Under the pieces are notes generated by a model. That model made no database searches. It was not told the DNA's origin and worked only from the letters and a program-made list of their open reading frames with translations. 11,656 nt of DNA. It comes from Synergistaceae bacterium. GTDB lineage: Bacteria; Synergistota; Synergistia; Synergistales; Aminobacteriaceae. Below, piece after piece: positions 5,536-11,656 of the stretch. A program made the position numbers and the translations under genes. The number at the start of each line of letters is the position of its first letter. The first letter of the stretch is position 1. The DNA lies in the NCBI GenBank assembly GCA_031289165.1, contig JAITPZ010000010.1:1-11656 (forward strand). The letters are read 5' to 3'.

Positions 5536-6873
5536 ATGCCGTGCCTGTCCGGAACGGCGGCGACGGATTCCGAAAAGGTCGGCCCGAAGGACTTCGCCCA
5601 TGCTAACGAATTAAAGACGACGCTGGAGGGCGCTCTTTACAGGCTGCCGATTCAGAGGCCCGTATACGAGGGGCTGGTACGGTCGCAGAATCGGGATCTT
5701 GCCGTGTTCAACGCGGACGGGGAGGTCGTCCCGTTTATCGTGCGGCCGCTGTCTCCCGTCCGGGACGCCTCCGCGTCGAACCTGTCCGTCCCCCTTTTCG
5801 AGCTTCCTCCGGGGCCGGAGGGCAGGGAGGGCGATTTCGCGGACATCTACGTCCGAACGGGCGCGACGGGAAACGTCGTGGAGGTCCGAGGCAGATCGGA
5901 GGCCGCACCGCGCGGCGCTTCGTCCCGGCGCTACCTTCTGGACTTTTCTTCTCTTTCGGAGGCGACCGGGAACACCGACTCCCACCGGCTGCAGCTCTCC
6001 GTTGCCGGAGGTGGGGATCTGAAGGCCGGAGTGACCGTTTTTCGAGGAACGAACCTGCGCGACTGGACGTCGATTCTGAAAGACGCGCCGTTGGTCCGGC
6101 TTCGGAACGGAGACGCGCGCCTGGAAAATACCGGCATCGACCTGCCGAACGCGCCGGACCGCTACCTCCTGCTGAAAATCGACGGCGTGGACACCGCGTT
6201 CGAGCTCCGGGAGGTCCATTACTCCTGCGTGTCCCGAAGCACCCTGATCCAGGAGGAACGCGCCGTATTCGAGGGAAAGGTCGCCGACGACGGAAAGTCC
6301 GCGGAGTACGTACTGCCGGGGGCGTTTCCCGTGTCGAAGGTCAACTTCGTTCTGCGGAATCCGGGTCTCTATCGGGTTCGCATCGGCTCCCGTCCCGACG
6401 TGAACGCTCCCTGGCGTCCGGCGGGAACGATGGAGCTGTCCATGATTCGGGAGTCCGCCTCGCCCGTGCGGACAAACGCCTCTGTCGCCGTGGATATGCG
6501 GGAGGACCGATACTGGCGCGTCGACTTCGACAGGACGTTCTCCGGACCACCCCCAAAAATAGCGATCTTCTGGCGCGCCTCCGAGGTCTGCTTTCTGGCT
6601 CAGGGACGGGCCCCGTATATTCTGGCATTTGGAAGCTCCCGCGAGAACCTGAATTTGCAGAACGCCTCTCTTACCGGGAACGGACAGTTCGCGCCCGCAG
6701 CGGAATCGGAACTCGGCGCGTCCGTCAGCCTGGCCGCGGTCTTCTCCGTTCCGGAAGCTGAACTCGAAGGTCACTCCGGCGGCGCGTGGCAGCGTTACGT
6801 CGTCTGGGGCCTGCTGCTGCTGGGCGCCCTGCTGCTGTCCGGCATGGCCTGGAAGCTGCTGAAAAAAGCGTAA
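5536..6873 (+). CDS. DUF3999 family exported/membrane-anchored protein, N-terminus displaced by a frame change
   Basis: A protein of unknown function in the DUF3999 family, usually paired with DUF2339 as here. The large middle part is a beta-rich extracytoplasmic region, with repeated motifs such as ADIYVRTGATGNVVEV and DRYLLLKIDG. It ends in one membrane helix (YVVWGLLLLGALLLSGMAW) and a basic KLLKK tail, so the body should face outside with a C-terminal anchor. The ATG at 5536 cuts into the signal peptide: the same frame codes upstream (about 5503-5535) for the hydrophobic core LILSIVIAFLS before MPCLSGTAA. A better start is TTG 5453, behind GGGAGAG, whose 16-codon frame would join at the A7 run 5494-5500 if one A were added. 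The gene is therefore either broken, expressed by slippage, or affected by a sequencing indel. The body itself is intact. Confidence 0.75.
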   Translation: MPCLSGTAATDSEKVGPKDFAHANELKTTLEGALYRLPIQRPVYEGLVRSQNRDLAVFNADGEVVPFIVRPLSPVRDASASNLSVPLFELPPGPEGREGDFADIYVRTGATGNVVEVRGRSEAAPRGASSRRYLLDFSSLSEATGNTDSHRLQLSVAGGGDLKAGVTVFRGTNLRDWTSILKDAPLVRLRNGDARLENTGIDLPNAPDRYLLLKIDGVDTAFELREVHYSCVSRSTLIQEERAVFEGKVADDGKSAEYVLPGAFPVSKVNFVLRNPGLYRVRIGSRPDVNAPWRPAGTMELSMIRESASPVRTNASVAVDMREDRYWRVDFDRTFSGPPPKIAIFWRASEVCFLAQGRAPYILAFGSSRENLNLQNASLTGNGQFAPAAESELGASVSLAAVFSVPEAELEGHSGGAWQRYVVWGLLLLGALLLSGMAWKLLKKA

Positions 6874-6907
6874 AAAATAAAAAACGCGCTCTTCGCGGAG
6901 GGAGCGC
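6871..6907 (-). terminator. Intrinsic terminator after the EamA-YbaK unit
   Basis: On the minus strand, GCGCTC (6907-6902) pairs with GAGCGC (6891-6886) across a 10-nt loop and is followed directly by GTTTTTTATTTTTTA, a good U-tract. It lies 13 bp beyond the stop codon of the prolyl-tRNA editing gene. In the plus direction the stem has no T-tract, so it would not clearly end the DUF3999 transcript. Confidence 0.8.
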
Positions 6908-6919
6908 CTGGTGGGGTCG

Positions 6920-7432
6920 TCATTTCGGCAGGTCGATAATCCGGAGGGCGTTGCCGTTGTGTTCGATGATTTTTTTCAGGTCGGCGAAGGAGAGCCAGAC
7001 GGTCGCGGTGTTGTCGTTCGGGTGAACGCCGAGGCGCGTTTTTTCCGTCAGGTCGCGATCGACGACGACTTCGACGGCCCGCTGCGCGTCATTCAGGATC
7101 CCGAGAGGGGAGACCGAGCCCTTCGTGAGCTTCATGCAACGGTCGAGGCGCTCCGCGGACGCGAAGGAAAGCCGGGAACAGCCGAGTTGCGCGCGAAGGG
7201 CCTGCAGGTCGGCCGTTTTATCCTTTTGCAGCATCACGAGGAAATGACGTTTACCGCCGGAGTCGCGCAGAAACAGGGTCTTCGCGACGTCTCCCCGCCC
7301 GCAGATGCCGAGCGCGTCCATTTCTTCGATCGTGAAAACCGCCGGATGCCGCTCTGCCTCGTAAGCGATGCCCAGCTCGTCCAGTTTGCTCAGAACCCCC
7401 GAATAACTCGGAACACTGTACTGTTCGTCCAC
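6920..7432 (-). CDS. PrdX/YbaK-type prolyl-tRNA editing deacylase
   Basis: A free-standing editing domain of the YbaK/ProX superfamily (170 aa), expected to hydrolyse mischarged tRNA, typically Ala-tRNA(Pro), in the cytoplasm. Family-typical segments are visible in order: an N-terminal LDELGIAYEAERHPAVFTIE, the catalytic-lysine region GDVAKTLFLRDSGGKRHFLV, LGCSRLSFASAERL, the GSVSPLGILND loop, and the final ATVWLSFADLKKIIE. Length matches stand-alone PrdX proteins. The start is GTG at 7432, chosen because GGGAGGG lies 6 nt upstream and no ATG is available. It follows the EamA gene by 14 bp and is closed by a terminator, so the two form an operon. Functional linkage between exporter and tRNA editing is not obvious; export of a toxic amino acid would be one reading, as speculation. 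Confidence 0.9.
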   Translation of the reverse strand: MDEQYSVPSYSGVLSKLDELGIAYEAERHPAVFTIEEMDALGICGRGDVAKTLFLRDSGGKRHFLVMLQKDKTADLQALRAQLGCSRLSFASAERLDRCMKLTKGSVSPLGILNDAQRAVEVVVDRDLTEKTRLGVHPNDNTATVWLSFADLKKIIEHNGNALRIIDLPK

Positions 7433-7446
7433 GTCGATCCCTCCCG

Positions 7447-8364
7447 TCAGCGTTCCGCCGGAGCCTGAGCCCGCCGGTCCTGCCGGATAATGCCCGAACC
7501 CAGGCCGCTTTTCCCGAGGTTGAACAGCAGCACCCCCGTCAGAACGACCGTGCCCCCGAGCAAAGTCGAGGAGTCCGGAACCTCTTTCGCGAGGAGAAAA
7601 CCCAGCAGCGCCGCCAGAAAGGGCGTGAGAAACATGTAGTTGCTCACGGACGACGTGTTGTCCGCTCTCTCCAGCGCCTTCGACCACGCCACGTAGGCGA
7701 CGGCGCCGGGAAAAACGCCGAGCATGACGAGCGCGCCGAACTGAGAGAGCGTGACCCCCGGCATCTCCCTGATCGATGACGGAATGAATACCGCGAGCAT
7801 GAGGGTCCCCGCGAAAATGCTGAAGGCGGACGCCTGGAAGGCCGTGTACGATCGGGTCAGTCTGCGCTGGAGCAGGTTGTAGGAGCCCAGCAGCAGAGCG
7901 GCCAGCGACAGCCACAGGACGCCCATGTTGACCGTGAAGGTCCCGTTGCCGAGGGTGAGGATCAGGACCCCGACGAACTCGATCACGATGGCGATCCATT
8001 GAAGCGCCCTCAGCCTCTCGTCGTAAATGACGCGCGCGAGCAGGGCCGTCACGACCGGCGCGGTGGACACGATGACGCTTCCGGTGGCGCCGGTCACGGT
8101 CGCGGAACCGATGTTGAACACGATCACGTACAGGGAAAACCCGACGGCTCCCGAGGCCGCGAACAGCCCGAGATCCTTTTTCTTCGGAGTCTCGGTTTTG
8201 AGGAGCGCGACGGCGAGCGCGAGCCCGCCGGAGGAGATGAGGTAGCGCAGAAACCCCAGCGAGTACGCCGAAAAATGCTGCAAAGCGATGCGGGTGTAAA
8301 CATACGCCATCGACCACCCGATGACGGCAACACACGCATATGGATGGAAATTCCCATTCTTCAT
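7447..8364 (-). CDS. EamA family (drug/metabolite) transporter
   Basis: An inner-membrane exporter of the DMT superfamily, 305 aa, with two EamA repeats and about ten hydrophobic helices. Repeat 1 covers roughly residues 10-140 and includes FLRYLISSGGLALAVALL and GATGSVIVSTAPVVTALLA. Repeat 2 covers about 150-285, with LLLGSYNLLQRRL, AYVAWSKALERADNTSSV and the typical TPFLAALLGFLLAKEVP. The ATG at 8364 is chosen over an upstream in-frame start because GGAGG lies 9 nt before it and the usual helix 1 follows at once. The substrate is unknown; relatives export amino acids or small metabolites. It is first in a unit with the prolyl-tRNA editing gene 14 bp downstream. A weak extended -10 is at 8414-8422. 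Confidence 0.92.
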   Translation of the reverse strand: MKNGNFHPYACVAVIGWSMAYVYTRIALQHFSAYSLGFLRYLISSGGLALAVALLKTETPKKKDLGLFAASGAVGFSLYVIVFNIGSATVTGATGSVIVSTAPVVTALLARVIYDERLRALQWIAIVIEFVGVLILTLGNGTFTVNMGVLWLSLAALLLGSYNLLQRRLTRSYTAFQASAFSIFAGTLMLAVFIPSSIREMPGVTLSQFGALVMLGVFPGAVAYVAWSKALERADNTSSVSNYMFLTPFLAALLGFLLAKEVPDSSTLLGGTVVLTGVLLFNLGKSGLGSGIIRQDRRAQAPAER

Positions 8365-8413
8365 TCCTGCTGTCCTCCAGCTTCGGGCCCCTGATTTCGA
8401 TATGGCATCAGCA

Positions 8414-8422
8414 ATTCTATCA
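8414..8422 (-). promoter_or_regulatory. Possible extended -10 promoter of the EamA unit
   Basis: The minus strand reads TGATAGAAT, a TGN motif joined to a -10 hexamer with two mismatches to consensus, about 50 bp before the ATG at 8364. No good -35 is seen. The weak match makes this tentative. Confidence 0.3.
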
Positions 8423-8457
8423 CAGGAGATGACGGTCACGGGCGCCCGGGCCCCATA

Positions 8458-8471
8458 CGCTATAATTAGCG
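8458..8471 (+). promoter_or_regulatory. -10 box inside a short palindrome, upstream of the chemoreceptor genes
   Basis: A perfect TATAAT (8461-8466) lies within CGCTATAATTAGCG, where CGCTA and TAGCG are inverted repeats around TAAT. It is 57 bp before the TTG start at 8528. No -35 hexamer is evident. The symmetry could be a repressor site overlapping the promoter, or chance. Confidence 0.35.
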
Positions 8472-8527
8472 AATCGCGGAAATCCCGGCCATGGAAAATG
8501 AAAAATAAATTTCAGGGAGTGAATTAT

Positions 8528-8815
8528 TTGAAAATCAGGACGAAATTGTTCCTCTTGGCGTTTGCGGCAGTGTTTGTTCCGGTTCTCATGCTGGCGGCGA
8601 TGTACACGGGGATAACCCTGCTTCCCGTCGTGGCGGGAGTTGCGGGCATCGCCCTGCTGATCTGGTGCATGGCCCTCCTGATGCCGGGCATCGTCGGGCC
8701 CCTTCGCGTGGTGGAAAAATCTCTCGGGCGCATCGCCGATCTGGACTTTACGCCGGATCCCGAAACGGCGCGCTTCGAAGCGGAAGTGGCGCTGGAACGG
8801 AAGCGGGGGTCATGA
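8528..8815 (+). CDS. Chemoreceptor-like membrane and HAMP segment (N-terminal part of a split MCP)
   Basis: A 95-aa product with two closely spaced membrane helices (about residues 7-25 and 30-53) and then a HAMP-like first helix, GPLRVVEKSLGRIADLDF. There is no periplasmic sensor domain between the helices, so the protein could not sense like a classical receptor. The start is TTG at 8528, with AGGGAG 8 nt upstream. It ends at a TGA overlapping the ATG of the next ORF (ATGA, 8812-8815), just after a G5 run. One extra G there would fuse the frames and continue the HAMP second helix into MIASLQKL of the next product, so this is most likely the front part of a single methyl-accepting chemotaxis protein. 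Alternatively the two halves are translated separately by coupling. Confidence 0.7.
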   Translation: MKIRTKLFLLAFAAVFVPVLMLAAMYTGITLLPVVAGVAGIALLIWCMALLMPGIVGPLRVVEKSLGRIADLDFTPDPETARFEAEVALERKRGS

Positions 8816-9612
8816 TCGCGTCCCTGCAGAAACTTCGTCGTTCTTTCAGCGAGGCCATCCGGAACCTGCGCCGCGACATGGACGAAATGAGCGCGTTATC
8901 CGGGACCCTGGACGGCCTCGCGATCGCGGCGGCGGGCGCGAAAGGCTCCGAAGCGCCGCCCGCGGCGTCGAATTTTGATAAAGAGCTCAATCTCGATAAA
9001 GAGCTGTTCGAGGCGTTCGGAGAATTTGCGATGACGCTCCGGACTCTCGGCGGCGAAATGCTGAAAAACAGCGAGGAAACGGCTTCGCCGGAGACGACGG
9101 TCGCTCCCCTTTCAGACTGCATGAGGACGATCGACAACATCACGAGCCGGACGAATCTCCTTGCGCTGAACGCGGCGATGGAGGGCTCGCGGGCGGGCGA
9201 GGCCGGCCGGGGCTTCGCGGTCGTCGCGGAGGACGTTCACAGGCTCGCGGAGGAATCCGGCGCGGCCTCCCGGCGAGCGGTGGAGCTGATGGAAAAACTC
9301 GACGCCGGAACGTCCACGGCGATCGAATCGACGCGGGAGACCGCGGGCAGAATATTCGGGATCGTGTCCAAAATGGAGGAATCCAGGAAAACCCTCGGGG
9401 ACAGCCTCGCGCGGACGAGTCGGGTAAACGAGGCGGTTCGCTCGACAGCTTCCGTGGAGGCCGCCTCGATCGCCGGAAGCGCCGCGCGGGCCTCGAAAAC
9501 CCTCTCCGACCTCGCCGCCGGCCTTGAAAGCGCCATGAGCGGCTTCAAAATCGAGGAGCCTCAGGAAAACCAGCCGAACCCCGGGGGGACGGAGACCGCC
9601 GAGCCCGCGTAA
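8812..9612 (+). CDS. Methyl-accepting chemotaxis protein signalling domain (C-terminal part of a split MCP)
   Basis: A 266-aa coiled-coil protein with the MCP cytoplasmic hairpin. The conserved tip that contacts CheA and CheW is clear at residues 107-148: IDNITSRTNLLALNAAMEGS, then RAGEAGRGFAVVAEDVHRLAEES. Alanine/glutamate-rich helices flank it on both sides. The descending helix is somewhat short and the C-terminus is a disordered, proline-rich tail with no CheR-binding pentapeptide. On its own it has no membrane anchor; the preceding ORF supplies two helices. The ATG at 8812 lacks a good independent Shine-Dalgarno site (only a GGGGG at 8806-8810, too close), so expression would depend on coupling through the ATGA overlap or on a frame-restoring event. 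The domain call is firm. Confidence 0.85.
   Translation: MIASLQKLRRSFSEAIRNLRRDMDEMSALSGTLDGLAIAAAGAKGSEAPPAASNFDKELNLDKELFEAFGEFAMTLRTLGGEMLKNSEETASPETTVAPLSDCMRTIDNITSRTNLLALNAAMEGSRAGEAGRGFAVVAEDVHRLAEESGAASRRAVELMEKLDAGTSTAIESTRETAGRIFGIVSKMEESRKTLGDSLARTSRVNEAVRSTASVEAASIAGSAARASKTLSDLAAGLESAMSGFKIEEPQENQPNPGGTETAEPA
8977..9005. repeat. Imperfect 18-bp tandem duplication inside the MCP gene
   Basis: GATAAAGAGCT occurs at 8977-8987 and again at 8995-9005, an 18-nt period that keeps the frame and yields FDKEL / LDKEL in tandem. The stretch is more AT-rich than the gene around it. It looks like a small in-frame duplication in the coiled coil. Confidence 0.6.
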
Positions 9613-9668
9613 AATCCACGCGACCGCTCCCCCGAAGTGAAACTCTCAGCGAATCGGCCGACGTTTCT

Positions 9669-11528
9669 TCAGAACAGTTTCCGCGCCTCCTTCAGCTTCT
9701 CCCCGAACGTCGCCATCGTTTTTTCGAAGGGGGCGGCGACGGTCAGGTCCACGCCGGTCTTTTTCAGGATTTCGAGCGAAAAGTCGCTGGAGCCGCTTTT
9801 CAGGAAGGTCAGGTAGCGCTCGCGGGCGGCGTCTCCTTCGTTCAGGATGGCGTCGGAAAACGCTCCCGCGGCGGTGAAGCCCGTCACGTATTTGTAAACG
9901 TAAAACGCCGTGTAAAAGTGCGGGATTCGCGCCCATTCCATGCGGAGGGGTTCGTCGATCGTCATGCCGGGGCCGTAGGTTTTTGCGTTGAGCTCTCTCC
10001 ACAGCTCGCCGAGAGAGGCGGGCGTCAGGGGCTCTCCGTTCTCCGCGCGGCGGTGCGTTTCCTTCTCGTATTCCGCGAACATCGCCTGGCGGAAAAAGGT
10101 CGTCCGCACCATGTCGAAATAGTAGGCCAGAAGCCACTTCCTTTCGGCCTCCGTCGTGCTTTTGCGCAGCAGGTATTCGAGCAGCAGCGCCTCGTTGGTC
10201 GTCGAGGCGACCTCCGCCAGAAGGATCGTGTAGTCCGCGTACACCTGCGGCTGGGCGGCGTGCGCGTACCAGGAGTGCAGGGAATGCCCCATCTCGTGTG
10301 CGATCGTGAAGACGTCGCGCAGCGTCCCGTTGTAGTTCAGCAGCACGTAGGGCCGCGTGCCGTAGCTGCCCCAGGAGTACGCGCCCTTCCTCTTGCCCTG
10401 GTTTTCGTAAACGTCGATCCACCGCTCGGAAAAACCGCGTTTCAGGTTGCCCGCGTAGTCCGCTCCCAGGGGGGCGAGCGCCTCCGTGACCATCGTCAGC
10501 GCGTCCTCCCAGGGAACGTCGCTCAGGGGCTCGTCCGACAGGGGGACGTTCAGGTCGTAGAAGTGCAGCTCGTCGAGGCCGAGCGCGCGGGCGCGCAGGG
10601 CCATATACTCGTGGAGCAGCGAAGCATGGGTGTTCGCGGTGTTCACCACGTTCTCGTAGACGGCATCGGGCACATTGTCGGCGAAAAGGGCGGCGTTCAG
10701 GCTGCTCGTGTACCTGCGCGCCTTCGAGTAGAAGATGTCCCCCTTCACCGAGCCCGCGTAGAGGCTCCCCAGCGCGTTTCTGTACGCGCCGTAGGTGTTG
10801 TGGATGCCCTCGAAGGCCGATCTGCGCACGTCCCTGTTCCTGCTGCGGCTGAGTTTGTAGTATCGCTCCTCGGTCAGTTCCACGTCCTGCCCGTTCTCGT
10901 CCCGGATCACGGGGAACTTCATGTCGGCGTCGGTCAGCATCGTGAAGGTGTTCTGCGCCACGTTCCCGATCTCATGAGTTTGAGCCAGAAGCTCCTCCTC
11001 GCGGTGTGAGAGCACGTGTTCCCGTTCTCTCAGCAGCTCGGCGAAGTGGAAGGCGTAAAGCCTCAGCCCCTCGTTCGCGGCCATGAACTCGTCGAGACGC
11101 CCGTCCGGCAGGGCGAGAATCTCGGGGTCGGAGAACGACGTCGCGGCGGAGTGTCGCATCGACAGGTTCTCGGCCCTGTCCGCCAGTTCCTGATTCCGCG
11201 TGACGCGCAGGTCCTCGTGGCTCTTCATTCCGGCGTAGACGCAGAGCTTGCCCAGCTCCTTAGAGAAGGCATCCTCCTTGCGGAGAAAGGCGAGCAGCAC
11301 GTCGGCCGACGCGCCCAGCTTTCCGTCGTACGCGGCCAGCCCGTCGAGCTTTGCCTCCAGTTCGGCAAAAGACCTCTCCCATTCGTCCGCGGAGGGGTAA
11401 ATGTCCTCGAGATTCCATTTGTACCTCTCCTCGATCTCCGACCGCTCCGGAATTTTCCTCGGGTTTGACGGTGCGGAGGTCTCCGCCATGAAGGGCGGTT
11501 TTACGAATCCTCTTTCGAAATCGCTCAT
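9669..11528 (-). CDS. pepF: Oligoendopeptidase F (M3B family zinc metallopeptidase)
   Basis: A cytoplasmic zinc peptidase that cleaves short peptides, of normal PepF length (619 aa). The zinc motif HEMGH is at residues 411-415 (ligands H411 and H415, catalytic E412), and the third ligand is E439 in AEVASTTNEA. The N-terminal helical PepF domain (YKWNLEDIYPSADEWERSF onward), the DLNVPL and AYSWGSYGTRPYVLLNYNG segments, and the C-terminal YKYVTGFTAA are all family-typical. The ATG at 11528 is preferred because GAGGAGG lies 9 nt upstream; starts at 11576 or 11489 lack such a site. It stands alone and converges with the chemoreceptor genes across 56 bp. Its role is likely peptide turnover or use of imported peptides. 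No damage is seen. Confidence 0.95.
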   Translation of the reverse strand: MSDFERGFVKPPFMAETSAPSNPRKIPERSEIEERYKWNLEDIYPSADEWERSFAELEAKLDGLAAYDGKLGASADVLLAFLRKEDAFSKELGKLCVYAGMKSHEDLRVTRNQELADRAENLSMRHSAATSFSDPEILALPDGRLDEFMAANEGLRLYAFHFAELLREREHVLSHREEELLAQTHEIGNVAQNTFTMLTDADMKFPVIRDENGQDVELTEERYYKLSRSRNRDVRRSAFEGIHNTYGAYRNALGSLYAGSVKGDIFYSKARRYTSSLNAALFADNVPDAVYENVVNTANTHASLLHEYMALRARALGLDELHFYDLNVPLSDEPLSDVPWEDALTMVTEALAPLGADYAGNLKRGFSERWIDVYENQGKRKGAYSWGSYGTRPYVLLNYNGTLRDVFTIAHEMGHSLHSWYAHAAQPQVYADYTILLAEVASTTNEALLLEYLLRKSTTEAERKWLLAYYFDMVRTTFFRQAMFAEYEKETHRRAENGEPLTPASLGELWRELNAKTYGPGMTIDEPLRMEWARIPHFYTAFYVYKYVTGFTAAGAFSDAILNEGDAARERYLTFLKSGSSDFSLEILKKTGVDLTVAAPFEKTMATFGEKLKEARKLF

Positions 11529-11656
11529 CTCTGTTTGCCTCCTCGTAGTGAATCCTGTGTCATATAACGGTAACACGTATAAGGTATAAGTACGATCACA
11601 GTTTTTTTTATCCTTAATATAATATACCCGATTGTTTTTGGGCGTTGTTCGAATCG
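11529..11656 (-). promoter_or_regulatory. AT-rich upstream region of pepF
   Basis: The 128 bp before pepF are markedly AT-rich and run off the window edge. They contain a tandem heptamer GTATAAG twice (11577-11590), a T8 run (11602-11609) and TATA-like elements at 11615-11627. Several weak -10 candidates exist on the minus strand, but none pairs with a good -35, so the exact promoter is not assigned. Confidence 0.35.

Noticed and set aside
9606..9622. CGCGT...ACGCG hairpin between the chemoreceptor and pepF as a terminator
   Set aside because: Only a 5-bp stem, overlapping the stop codon region, with no T-tract on either strand.
9918..11009. Plus-strand open frame of 363 codons opposite pepF
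   Set aside because: Valine/arginine-rich antisense shadow of a complete peptidase gene; no family features.
11577..11590. Tandem GTATAAG heptamers as an iteron or origin element
   Set aside because: Only two copies in an AT-rich promoter region; no DnaA boxes or replication genes nearby.

Overview
The window is an ordinary stretch of bacterial chromosome. It is GC-rich, densely coded, and has clear Shine-Dalgarno sites plus several TTG/GTG starts. The gene set (NagD-type HAD phosphatase, small nitroreductase, PrdX/YbaK tRNA deacylase, oligoendopeptidase F, a DUF2339/DUF3999 pair) would suit an anaerobic, amino-acid- or peptide-using bacterium. Synergistota or a Bacillota-like gut or anaerobe lineage is my guess, but no rRNA or marker gene here fixes the taxon. 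I see no tRNA, rRNA, CRISPR array, intact insertion sequence or phage gene.

Layout. (1) 38-808, plus: a HAD-IIA sugar/glycolate-type phosphatase. (2) 2243-928, minus: an amidohydrolase-2 family metal enzyme followed by a nitroreductase. They have a plausible promoter (2324-2352) and an operator-like cluster of TTATCA half-sites just downstream (2289-2313). (3) 2244-2987: a 744-bp gap holding a divergent small gene of 63 codons (2529-2720) with its own promoter and strong ribosome binding site, and a protein-like but unproven 50-aa frame on the minus strand. (4) 4718-2988, minus: a MarR-family regulator and a major facilitator transporter, from a near-consensus promoter with an 18-bp imperfect palindrome at its start site. 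(5) 4901-6873, plus: a DUF2339 gene that has lost almost all of its membrane core, then a DUF3999 gene whose signal peptide lies upstream in a frame that no normal start reaches. (6) 8364-6920, minus: an EamA drug/metabolite exporter and a PrdX-type prolyl-tRNA editing protein, closed by an intrinsic terminator. (7) 8528-9612, plus: a chemoreceptor-like protein split into a membrane/HAMP part and a signalling part at an ATGA overlap. (8) 11528-9669, minus: oligoendopeptidase F, convergent with (7).

How they fit together. Units 2 and 4 lie in tandem on one strand and read as a regulated uptake/export and conversion cluster for a small, probably aromatic or carboxylic compound; this is inference. 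The most notable signal is damage on the plus strand. DUF2339 has an internal deletion, DUF3999 is out of frame at an A7 run, and the chemoreceptor is broken beside a G5 run. This may be real gene decay, slippage-tolerant expression, or indel errors in the assembly. I do not see a convincing new biological system. The best leads are the two operator candidates, the small gene, and the lesions.
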